Positions 1 to 5,207 of a DNA stretch of 5,811 nt are shown piece by piece. Below the pieces are notes generated by a model. It did not search any database and had not been told where the DNA came from. It saw only the letters and a list, made by a program, of their open reading frames with translations. The first letter of the stretch is position 1. Each line of letters begins with the position of its first letter. This DNA is from an uncultured Pseudomonadota bacterium (GTDB lineage Bacteria > Pseudomonadota > Gammaproteobacteria > Burkholderiales > SG8-39), in the NCBI GenBank assembly GCA_903895005.1, contig CAITSH010000201.1, forward strand, positions 1 through 5,811. Reading direction: 5' to 3'. Both the position numbers and the translations under genes were made by a program.

Positions 1-1120
1 CAAGTGTCTTTTCAAGCGCGTCGGGGCTGTGGGCGTAATCGACCACCACCAGCGGCTGTTCCCCGCCGCCAAGGCGGTGCATGCGCCCGCTCACCGGTTC
101 TAGCTTCTCAAGCGCGGCCAGCGCGCGGTCAAAGGGCACGCCCGAGGCTCGCATGGTGCCAAGCACGCCCAGCAGGTTCGAAACATTAAAGCGCCCGAGC
201 AGCGCGCGATTGCGCACTTCGCCCGGCCCCCAGCTGCTGCGCACGGAGAAAGCGACGCCCTCGGCCGACACCTCGATGTCGTGCGCCTCGAGCCAGCATT
301 CGAGGCCGGCGCGGGAGGCGGCGCCCGCATGGATGCTATAGCCCACGCGGTTGACATGACTGCCGGAAATCTGCCGTGCGATGCTCACGCCCTGAACATC
401 GTCCATGTTGAGCACGGCGTGGCGCAGGCCGGGCACCTGAAAGAGTTTTTGCTTGGCCGCGGCGTAGCGCTCCATGTCGCCGTGGTAATCAAGATGGTCG
501 CGCGACAGGTTGGTAAACAGGGCCGCGCCAAAGCGCACACCGTTCACACGCCCCTGGTCCAGGCCGATGGACGACACCTCCATCGCCACACCCTGTGCGC
601 CTTGTGCATGCAGTTTGGCCAGTGTCTGCTGCAGCAGCAGCGGATCGGGCGTGGTGTTGACCGTGGCATCAAGCGTCTCACCGGGAAAGCCCAGGCCCAG
701 CGTGCCGATCACCGCGGTATTCGCTCCGCAATCGGTGCAGGCGCGTGCCAGCCACTGGCTGGTCGAGGTTTTTCCGTTGGTCCCGGTCACACCCATGATC
801 CACATTTTTTCCGAAGGACGGCCGTATACTTCGTGCGCGAGCGGGCCGGCCAGGTCGCGCAACCCCTCGACCCACAGGTTGGGCGCGCGCCATTCCGTGC
901 TCCATGCAAAACCGTCACGTTCCCACAGCACCGCCGCCGCGCCGCGCGACACCGCCTGCGCGATATGCTTGCGGCCGTCCTGCTTGGCGCCCGGCCAGGC
1001 GAGGAACACGTCGCCTGCGGCGAGCTTGCGGCTGTCGGTGGCAAGGCCGTTCACCTGTACACCCTGTGCGCGAAGACCGCCGAGGATGATGTCGACCCGC
1101 TTTTCAAGGTCGGTGTCCAC
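1..1120 (-). CDS. murE: UDP-N-acetylmuramoyl-L-alanyl-D-glutamate--diaminopimelate ligase (partial, C-terminus cut by left edge)
   Basis: MurE is a cytoplasmic ATP-dependent ligase that adds the third residue, normally meso-diaminopimelate in Gram-negatives, to UDP-MurNAc-L-Ala-D-Glu. I translated 373 codons from the minus strand. Visible motifs are TDSRKL near residue 28 (substrate-binding N domain), the Mur ATP loop GVTGTNGKTS at 110-119, TTPDP at 156-160, EVSSIGLDQGRV at 181-192, TNLSRDHLDYHG at 203-214, and K223 in AAKQKLF, the expected carbamylated lysine. GRM (345-347) and DYAHSPDAL (361-369) open the C-terminal domain. The DNPR motif that sets DAP specificity lies outside the window, so the third-residue substrate is inferred. 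The GTG start lies 1 bp after the ftsI stop, with a GGAAAG 8 nt upstream inside ftsI. The first in-frame ATG falls at residue 106 and would remove the N domain, so the GTG is preferred. E. coli MurE has SSHGL where this protein has SSIGL. Confidence 0.96.
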   Translation of the reverse strand, partial: MDTDLEKRVDIILGGLRAQGVQVNGLATDSRKLAAGDVFLAWPGAKQDGRKHIAQAVSRGAAAVLWERDGFAWSTEWRAPNLWVEGLRDLAGPLAHEVYGRPSEKMWIMGVTGTNGKTSTSQWLARACTDCGANTAVIGTLGLGFPGETLDATVNTTPDPLLLQQTLAKLHAQGAQGVAMEVSSIGLDQGRVNGVRFGAALFTNLSRDHLDYHGDMERYAAAKQKLFQVPGLRHAVLNMDDVQGVSIARQISGSHVNRVGYSIHAGAASRAGLECWLEAHDIEVSAEGVAFSVRSSWGPGEVRNRALLGRFNVSNLLGVLGTMRASGVPFDRALAALEKLEPVSGRMHRLGGGEQPLVVVDYAHSPDALEKTL

Positions 1121-1121
1121 A

Positions 1122-2852
1122 CTAGATGCTTTCCGGGACTTCCTGCCCGTCGGCAGGAAGTTCAATGGGCTTGAGCGGTGCGTCCGGCGGCACCTCGAGG
1201 CGGCGCAGCGCACCGGCCATGACATTGGCGAACACCGGCGCCGCAACCTGGCCGCCGTAGTACTGGCCGTTGGACGGCTCGTCAATCATCACCGCGATCA
1301 CCAGCCGGGGATCAGAGGCAGGTGCAAAACCGACAAAGGACGAAATGTATTTTTTTGCGGCGTAACCGCCGTTTTCCTGCTTGTGCGCGGTGCCCGTCTT
1401 GCCGCCGACGCGATAGCCCATGATTTGCGCGCGCGGCGCGGTGCCGCCGGGGCTCACCGCCATCTCGAGCATTTGGCGCACCTGGCGCGCGGTCTGCGCA
1501 GAAATTACCGGCTTGCCGGTCACCGGCCCCTCTACCTTGGTCAGCGACAAGGGCAGCAACTCGCCGTCGCGCGTGAACAGCGAGTAAGAGCGCACCAGCT
1601 GCAAGAGGCTGACCGCGATGCCGTGGCCGTATGACATGGTCGCCTGCTCGATCGGCCGCCACGTCTTGTAGGGCCGTACCTTGCCGCTCACCTCGCCCGG
1701 AAAACCCGATTGCGGCGACGCGCCGAACCCAGCGTGGGCAAACAGGCCCGCCATGGATTCGGCGCTCATCGAGAGCGCGATTTTCGCCGCGCCGACGTTG
1801 GAAGATTTCTGTATCACCTGCTCCACCGTAAGCGCGCCCTCGGCGTGGGCGTCATGGATGGTGGCCGTGCCAATGGTGAGCGTGCCAGGCGCCGTCTGGA
1901 TCAACGTGTCTGGCTTCACCTTGCCGGTGTCAAGGGCCAGTGCGACGGTAAAGGGCTTGAGCGTCGAACCCGGCTCAAAGCTGTCGGTCACCGCACGGTT
2001 GCGCAATTGCGCGCCGGTCAGATGCGAGCGGTTGTTCGGGTTATAGGTGGGCAGGTTGGCAAGCGCCAGGATCTCGCCGGTGCGCGCGTCCATCACGACA
2101 ATGCCGCCGGCCTTGGCCTTGTGCTGGTCGATGGCCGCCTTCAGTTGCGTAAAGGCGATGCTCTGAATCTTCGCGTCAAGGGCGAGCGTGATGTTCTGCC
2201 CCTCCTGCGCCGACTTGATCGACTCCATGTCCTCGACGATCTGGCCGCGCCTGTCCTTGATGACGCGGCGGCTGCCGGCCTTGCCGGCGAGCTGGTTCTG
2301 GAAGGCGAGCTCTATGCCCTCCTGCCCGGTCTCATCCACACCGGTAAAGCCCAGCATGTGCGCCATCACCTCGCCGCCCGGGTAGTAACGGCGGTACTCG
2401 CGACTCTGGAAAAAGCCCGGCAACTGCATCTCGGCCACCTTGTCGGCGGTCTCCGGCGGCAGCTGGCGTTTCACATAAACAAAGTCACGCTCGGTGGCTT
2501 CGAGCTTTTTGCGGATCTCCTGCGGCGGCATTTCGAGCAGCGCAGCAAGGCGCGTCACCTGTGCGATCGACGGCTGCGCATCCTCGGGAATCGCCCAAAC
2601 CGATTTCACCGGCGTCGAGATGGCTAGGATCTCGCCGTTGCGGTCGGTGATCTTGCCGCGATTGGCGGAGATTTCGATCACGCGGCTGTAACGCGATTCG
2701 CCCTTTTGCTGAAGAAAATCCTTGTTCATGCCCTGCAACCACACCGCGCGCGCACCCAGCCCGGCAAAGCCCAGCACAAACACGCCGAGCAGCAGGCGCG
2801 AGCGCCAGGTCGGCAGGGTCAGCTCAAGGACAGGGCTGGTGGCGAATTTCAC
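1122..2852 (-). CDS. ftsI: Peptidoglycan D,D-transpeptidase FtsI (penicillin-binding protein 3)
   Basis: FtsI is the class B penicillin-binding protein that cross-links septal peptidoglycan in the periplasm and works with FtsW. The 576-residue product has a short cytoplasmic tail, one membrane anchor at about 19-40, then a PBP dimerisation region with RGKITDRNG at 65-73 and YPGGEVMAHMLGFT at 157-170. The transpeptidase domain follows with all three penicillin-binding motifs: S296-T-L-K299 (active-site Ser296), S350-S-N352 and K485-T-G487. YYGGQVAAPVF at 531-541 is also typical. Length fits the family (E. coli 588). The start is GTG, and the GTGA overlaps the ftsL stop by 4 bp, which implies translational coupling. 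The first in-frame ATG, codon 42, would delete the anchor. Only a weak Shine-Dalgarno (GGCGGG) is visible. The C-terminus beyond about 550 is a proline-rich tail. Confidence 0.98.
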   Translation of the reverse strand: MKFATSPVLELTLPTWRSRLLLGVFVLGFAGLGARAVWLQGMNKDFLQQKGESRYSRVIEISANRGKITDRNGEILAISTPVKSVWAIPEDAQPSIAQVTRLAALLEMPPQEIRKKLEATERDFVYVKRQLPPETADKVAEMQLPGFFQSREYRRYYPGGEVMAHMLGFTGVDETGQEGIELAFQNQLAGKAGSRRVIKDRRGQIVEDMESIKSAQEGQNITLALDAKIQSIAFTQLKAAIDQHKAKAGGIVVMDARTGEILALANLPTYNPNNRSHLTGAQLRNRAVTDSFEPGSTLKPFTVALALDTGKVKPDTLIQTAPGTLTIGTATIHDAHAEGALTVEQVIQKSSNVGAAKIALSMSAESMAGLFAHAGFGASPQSGFPGEVSGKVRPYKTWRPIEQATMSYGHGIAVSLLQLVRSYSLFTRDGELLPLSLTKVEGPVTGKPVISAQTARQVRQMLEMAVSPGGTAPRAQIMGYRVGGKTGTAHKQENGGYAAKKYISSFVGFAPASDPRLVIAVMIDEPSNGQYYGGQVAAPVFANVMAGALRRLEVPPDAPLKPIELPADGQEVPESI

Positions 2853-3199
2853 GGCGTGCCCGCCTGCGGTTTGCCGGCGGCCTCGCCGGGCTGATTACCC
2901 GGGGCGCCTTCAACACCCTTCACCGGCGCAAGGCTGCCGTCGGGTTGGACGAGTTGCGTGCGGCGCGGGTCGGGCACGCCCATGTGCAGGGCCTGGCGCG
3001 CCACGCGCTCGACGCGGCCGTGCATCGCCCAGGTGCTTTGTTCCAGCTGAAGCTGGCCCCACTCAACGTCGAGCTGGCGCGCGCGCTCCTGCTCCTTTTC
3101 GAGCTGGGTAAAGAGTTTGCGTGCCTTGTGCTGGGAGGTGACGAGGCCTGTCGCGCAAAGCGCGAGTATTGCAAGCAGCATGAAGTTGATGCGCGTCAT
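2849..3199 (-). CDS. ftsL: Cell division protein FtsL
   Basis: FtsL is a small bitopic membrane protein that forms the FtsQLB complex and helps switch on FtsWI at the septum. The 116-residue product has a short N-terminus, one hydrophobic segment at about 5-22, then a charged, heptad-like helix at about 28-58 (QHKARKLF, QLEKEQERARQLD), which is the expected periplasmic coiled coil. LHMGVPDP at 71-78 matches the conserved end of the FtsL core. The last 35 residues or so are rich in Gly, Pro, Ala and Gln and look disordered. The ATG start overlaps the stop of the upstream small ORF as ATGA, and the gene's stop overlaps the ftsI GTG. Only GGGG, 2 nt from the ATG, could serve as a ribosome site, so translation probably depends on ribosomes arriving from upstream. 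This is the only dcw gene here with an ATG start. Confidence 0.93.
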   Translation of the reverse strand: MTRINFMLLAILALCATGLVTSQHKARKLFTQLEKEQERARQLDVEWGQLQLEQSTWAMHGRVERVARQALHMGVPDPRRTQLVQPDGSLAPVKGVEGAPGNQPGEAAGKPQAGTP

Positions 3200-3300
3200 G
3201 TCCCCGGACGAAGCCAGTCGAGCAGCAAGGTGATGAGGTGCGACAGCGCGGGAAAGAATCCGTCGGCTTCCTGCGGTGTGATGTGCTGTTGTTCTTTCAC
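3196..3300 (-). CDS. Candidate small protein or leader cistron between rsmH and ftsL (34 aa)
   Basis: I do not recognise this product. Reading the gap between rsmH and ftsL gives a 34-codon frame that starts with GTG 13 bp after the rsmH stop and ends in a TGA sharing ATGA with the ftsL start. A perfect AGGAGG lies 5 nt before the GTG, the best ribosome site in the cluster apart from that of mraZ. The peptide begins MKEQQHITPQEADG, polar and acidic, and ends in a hydrophobic stretch from FFPALSHL to LLDWL (15-30), which could be a short amphipathic or membrane-associated helix. My hand count of GC by codon position is about 68, 38 and 71 percent, the pattern expected of coding DNA in a GC-rich genome. 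It could be a real small division-linked protein, or a leader peptide that only delivers ribosomes to ftsL. It has no start of its own other than GTG. Confidence 0.6.
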   Translation of the reverse strand: MKEQQHITPQEADGFFPALSHLITLLLDWLRPGT

Positions 3301-3305
3301 GCCGG

Positions 3306-3311
3306 CCTCCT
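3306..3311 (-). promoter_or_regulatory. Shine-Dalgarno AGGAGG for the small ORF
   Basis: The minus strand reads AGGAGG, a full match to the anti-Shine-Dalgarno core, 5 nt before a GTG. It lies between the rsmH stop and ftsL but is about 107 nt from the ftsL ATG, too far to serve ftsL directly. It therefore supports translation of the 34-codon frame. Confidence 0.75.
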
Positions 3312-3313
3312 CT

Positions 3314-4264
3314 TCACGAAAGTTTTTCAGCGATGCGCATCACGGCGCTGCGCGAACGCGGATTGGCGCGCACCTCGCCGACACCGGCGCGAACCGGCTT
3401 GCCGATGACACGCAAGCGCCCCTGGGGCAGGTCGGCGGCGCGTATGGGAAGGCGCGAGGGCACGTCGGCTTCGGGGTGGGCTTCGCCGCGCAGGTAGCGC
3501 TTGACGATGCGGTCTTCGAGGGAATGAAAGCTGATCACGGCCAACCTGCCGCCGGGTGCGAGTGCCGCGATCGCCTGGGGCAGGACTAGCGACAATTCTT
3601 CAAGCTCCTGATTGACGAAAATCCGAAGAGCCTGGAAGGTGCGCGTCGCCGGATCTTGCCCGGCCTCACGCGTCCAGACGGCCGTACCCACGACAGCGGC
3701 AAGTTGTCTGGTCGTGAGGACAGGGCCTGCGGCCCGAGCAGCAACAATCGCCTTTGCAATCTGTTTAGCAAACCGTTCTTCGCCATAGTCCCTGATGACC
3801 TCCCCGATCTCGACTTGATCCGCTACTGCCAGCCATTCGGCGGCGCTTTGCCCCCTTCCGCGATCCATGCGCATGTCGAGCGGCGCATCAAAGCGGAAGC
3901 TGAACCCACGCTGCGGGTCGTCCAGCTGCGGGGACGACACCCCGAGGTCAAGCAGCACCCCGTCCACCGCCGCGACGCCCATTTCCCCGAGCACCGCGGC
4001 AAGATCCGAAAACTTCGCCCGCGCTATGGCGAAACGCGCGTCGGCGATCTTTCCCGCCGCTGCCACCGCCTCATCGTCGCGATCGAGCGCCACCAGGCGC
4101 CCACGCGGACCCAGCCGCTCAAGGATCAGGCGGCTGTGCCCTCCGCGACCGAAGGTGGCATCGACAAAAATTCCGTTTGTTCTGTCGCCATCCGGCGTGT
4201 CGGAGATGGCGAGCGCGTCGACTGCTTCTTCGAGCAGGACGGTGCGGTGTATGAAATCGGGCAC
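3314..4264 (-). CDS. rsmH: 16S rRNA (cytosine(1402)-N(4))-methyltransferase RsmH (MraW)
   Basis: RsmH uses S-adenosylmethionine to methylate N4 of C1402 in the decoding centre of 16S rRNA. The 316-residue length fits the family (E. coli 313). Motifs in order are [10 protein letters not shown] at 6-15, the SAM-binding [11 protein letters not shown] at 34-44, ALDRDDEA at 59-66, [20 protein letters not shown] at 104-123, PLDMRMD at 128-134, [14 protein letters not shown] at 160-173, [18 protein letters not shown] at 207-224, [13 protein letters not shown] at 243-255 and [10 protein letters not shown] at 301-310. All the family hallmarks are intact. The GTG start is well fixed: the mraZ stop is in frame 15 nt upstream, the GTG is the first start codon after it, and [10 protein letters not shown] follows at once. 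Residues 20-31 form a polar loop a few residues longer than in E. coli. The ribosome site (GTGAG) is weak, which suggests coupling to mraZ. Confidence 0.98.
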   Translation of the reverse strand: MPDFIHRTVLLEEAVDALAISDTPDGDRTNGIFVDATFGRGGHSRLILERLGPRGRLVALDRDDEAVAAAGKIADARFAIARAKFSDLAAVLGEMGVAAVDGVLLDLGVSSPQLDDPQRGFSFRFDAPLDMRMDRGRGQSAAEWLAVADQVEIGEVIRDYGEERFAKQIAKAIVAARAAGPVLTTRQLAAVVGTAVWTREAGQDPATRTFQALRIFVNQELEELSLVLPQAIAALAPGGRLAVISFHSLEDRIVKRYLRGEAHPEADVPSRLPIRAADLPQGRLRVIGKPVRAGVGEVRANPRSRSAVMRIAEKLS

Positions 4265-4276
4265 GAGCTCACAGGT

Positions 4277-4720
4277 TCACAGTGAGAAATTCTCGGTGCC
4301 AGGCGGCGGCGCCGCGCTGGCGAGTTTCATGGCGGCCTCAAGCTTGGCTTCCCACGCCGGAACATCCCAGATTTCAAAGTGGCTGCCCTGGCCGACCACC
4401 ATCACCTGCTTTTCAAGGCCGGCGAATTTGCGCAATGCCGGTGAAACCAGGATGCGGCCGGCGCTGTCGAGCGCCTGCTCTTCGGCATGACCAACCAACA
4501 GGCGCTGCCAGGCGCGCGCCTCGACGCTGAAACTGGGCAAGGCCTGGATGCGGGCACGCCGCGGCTCCCATTCAATAAAGGGGTACAGCAGCAGGCAGCC
4601 GTCCGGGTGCGCCGTCATCACGACCGCGGCCCCGCCCGAAGCAAGCGCGTCACGATGCTTTGTCGGCACGGTAAGCCGCCCTTTGGCATCAAGACTGAGT
4701 TCGGTTGCCCCCTGAAACAC
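4277..4720 (-). CDS. mraZ: Transcriptional regulator MraZ
   Basis: MraZ is a DNA-binding protein that forms a ring-shaped oligomer and, in E. coli, represses its own dcw operon by binding TGGGN repeats. The 147-residue product has the two SpoVT-AbrB-type halves: MFQGATELSLDAKGRLTVP (1-19) with the first DxxGR motif at 11-15, and the second, DSAGR, at 85-89 followed by ILVSPALRKFAGL. GCLLLYP at 41-47 and FEIWD at 115-119 are also family-typical. The start is GTG, 7 to 10 nt after a strong AGGAGGGG, and MFQG is the conserved N-terminus, so the start is secure. It is the first gene of the cluster, and its probable operator lies just upstream. The C-terminal tail after about 133 is short and Pro/Ala-rich. 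Confidence 0.98.
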   Translation of the reverse strand: MFQGATELSLDAKGRLTVPTKHRDALASGGAAVVMTAHPDGCLLLYPFIEWEPRRARIQALPSFSVEARAWQRLLVGHAEEQALDSAGRILVSPALRKFAGLEKQVMVVGQGSHFEIWDVPAWEAKLEAAMKLASAAPPPGTENFSL

Positions 4721-4730
4721 GCTGGAATCC

Positions 4731-4736
4731 CCTCCT
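4731..4736 (-). promoter_or_regulatory. Shine-Dalgarno AGGAGG of mraZ
   Basis: The minus strand carries AGGAGGGGA, whose AGGAGG core ends 10 nt before the GTG of mraZ. The strong site supports GTG as the real start and makes mraZ the main ribosome entry point at the head of the operon. Confidence 0.8.
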
Positions 4737-4751
4737 ACGCTTGAATTCTGG

Positions 4752-4784
4752 CGGGTAGGCTTGGATCAAGCCCTGGAATACCCA
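4752..4784 (-). other. Possible hairpin in the mraZ mRNA leader
   Basis: In the minus-strand transcript, GGCTTG and CAAGCC (4767-4772 and 4758-4763) form a perfect 6-bp stem around an ATC loop. The arms GGGTA (4779-4783) and TACCC (4753-4757) extend it, with a 6-nt bulge on the 5' side and a possible closing U-G pair. The foot of the hairpin includes the last MraZ box. No run of T follows, so it is not a standard terminator. The Shine-Dalgarno lies 16 nt downstream and stays outside the stem. The pairing is visible in the sequence, but any role is inferred. Confidence 0.4.
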
Positions 4785-4814
4785 TTAATTCCCACCAAAA
4801 CTCACGATTCCCCA
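4780..4814 (-). promoter_or_regulatory. MraZ operator: four TGGGN-type boxes at 10-bp spacing
   Basis: On the minus strand the boxes TGGGG (4810-4814), TGAGT (4800-4804), TGGGA (4790-4794) and TGGGT (4780-4784) start exactly 10 bp apart, one helical turn. E. coli MraZ is known to bind direct TGGGN repeats separated by 5 bp upstream of mraZ, which gives the same 10-bp period. Three boxes match TGGGN exactly and one (TGAGT) has a single change. The first box touches the -10 element and the others lie downstream of the likely transcription start, so bound MraZ would block initiation or promoter escape. Confidence 0.85.
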
Positions 4815-4842
4815 CTTTAGAACAAAGAAAACACTCGGTCAA
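4814..4842 (-). promoter_or_regulatory. Sigma70-type promoter of the dcw operon (Pmra)
   Basis: The minus strand has TTGACC (4837-4842) as -35, five of six matching TTGACA, then exactly 17 bp and TAAAGT (4814-4819) as -10, four of six matching TATAAT. The predicted start is near 4807, giving a leader of about 87 nt before the mraZ GTG. The last base of the -10 is the first base of the first MraZ box, the arrangement expected of a MraZ-repressed promoter. Confidence 0.7.
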
Positions 4843-4988
4843 GCAGGAATTTGAGGATTTTTCTAGTCAGGACAACGACTTATGCTTACTTCCACACAAT
4901 AATTCTAAAAATAATCTCCTTTATAAACAGGGACGATAGCACTCACACCGAAAGTGATTTCTAGATATTTTCTTGTGTTTTGTCCCAC
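4843..4988. other. AT-rich intergenic stretch with no recognised gene
   Basis: By hand count 4841-4980 is about 35 percent GC, much lower than the genes on either side. I see no convincing coding frame, tRNA or terminator. It sits just upstream of the dcw promoter, and its A/T tracts could act as an UP element or bendable DNA, but nothing in the sequence shows this directly. Confidence 0.5.
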
Positions 4989-5063
4989 TTTGGCGATTTC
5001 CGCCGCCAAAAGCCGGTTTCAGGCCCGGATTCGGCGCTTTGGCACGGGTGTCGCAAACCCGTG
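4989..5063. repeat. Cluster of short inverted repeats between the divergent promoters
   Basis: Three stems follow one another. TTTGGCG (4989-4995) pairs with CGCCAAA (5004-5010). CCAAA plus GCCG (5006-5015) pairs with CGGC plus TTTGG (5032-5042), with small internal mismatches. CACGGGT (5043-5049) pairs with ACCCGTG (5057-5063) around a 7-nt loop. The first two share bases and so are alternatives to each other. No T-run follows any stem on either strand, so they are not typical intrinsic terminators. I do not recognise a named repeat family. Confidence 0.5.
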
Positions 5064-5080
5064 AAGGCACCACAGCACGA

Positions 5081-5110
5081 ATTGTTCGCAGGAACGAACA
5101 CTTGTTCGAC
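5081..5110. promoter_or_regulatory. Probable IclR-family (PcaU/PobR-type) operator, three half-sites
   Basis: TGTTCG (5083-5088), CGAACA (5095-5100) and TGTTCG (5103-5108) are three perfect copies of one 6-bp half-site: forward, reverse, forward. The two forward copies are exactly 20 bp apart, and the reverse copy pairs with the third as a palindrome around CT. Known operators of PcaU and PobR in Acinetobacter have three repeats, two as a palindrome and one as a direct repeat 10 bp away, which this layout matches. It lies about 100 bp upstream of an IclR regulator of that branch, so autoregulation is likely. Confidence 0.75.
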
Positions 5111-5130
5111 ATACGTACATAAATCATAAT
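5102..5130 (+). promoter_or_regulatory. Candidate promoter of the IclR-family gene
   Basis: TTGTTC (5102-5107) and CATAAT (5125-5130) are 17 bp apart. The -10 matches five of six consensus bases, but the -35 only three of six, and it lies within the third operator half-site. A poor -35 covered by an operator fits a promoter controlled by its own regulator. The predicted start near 5137 leaves a leader of about 70 nt. Confidence 0.5.
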
Positions 5131-5207
5131 TCCCGGCCTGCAGACGCCCTACCCCGATACAGCACACGCGCACGCCCACGCACGGAGAAGATGGCTTGAA
5201 GGAAGAC

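Noticed and set aside
281..1174. Long plus-strand frame of 297 codons opposite murE
   Set aside because: It lies fully antisense to murE, which has all the family motifs. Its protein shows no recognisable domain, and long antisense frames are expected in GC-rich coding DNA.
510..1634. Plus-strand frame of 374 codons across murE and ftsI
   Set aside because: It spans the boundary between two well-supported minus-strand genes and has a low-complexity Arg/Ser/Pro/Ala-rich product.
1710..2627. Plus-strand frame of 305 codons opposite ftsI
   Set aside because: It is a shadow of ftsI, with no domain, no convincing ribosome site and an Arg/Leu/Ala-biased composition.
4264..4279. Possible mraZ-rsmH readthrough fusion, since the mraZ stop is in frame with rsmH
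   Set aside because: TGA is followed by only four codons before the rsmH GTG and there is no sign of recoding. Both proteins have normal lengths and termini.
3656..4285. Plus-strand frames opposite rsmH
   Set aside because: They are antisense to a complete RsmH with every conserved motif, and their products are biased in composition.
4983..4987. Isolated TGGGA on the minus strand as a distant MraZ box
   Set aside because: It has no neighbours at 10-bp spacing and lies about 170 bp upstream of the array, so a chance match is more likely.
5043..5063. Hairpin CACGGGT/ACCCGTG as an intrinsic terminator
   Set aside because: The stem is only 7 bp and no T-run follows on either strand.
4921..5127. 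Minus-strand frame of 68 codons in the intergenic region
   Set aside because: It crosses the inverted-repeat block and the IclR operator, has no clear Shine-Dalgarno, and its Arg/Cys/Pro-rich product resembles nothing I know.
5191..5199. Tiny frame ATG GCT TGA just upstream of the IclR gene, possible mini-ORF attenuator
   Set aside because: Two codons are too few to support a regulatory peptide from sequence alone, and the GGAG before it could equally serve the in-frame TTG at 5196.
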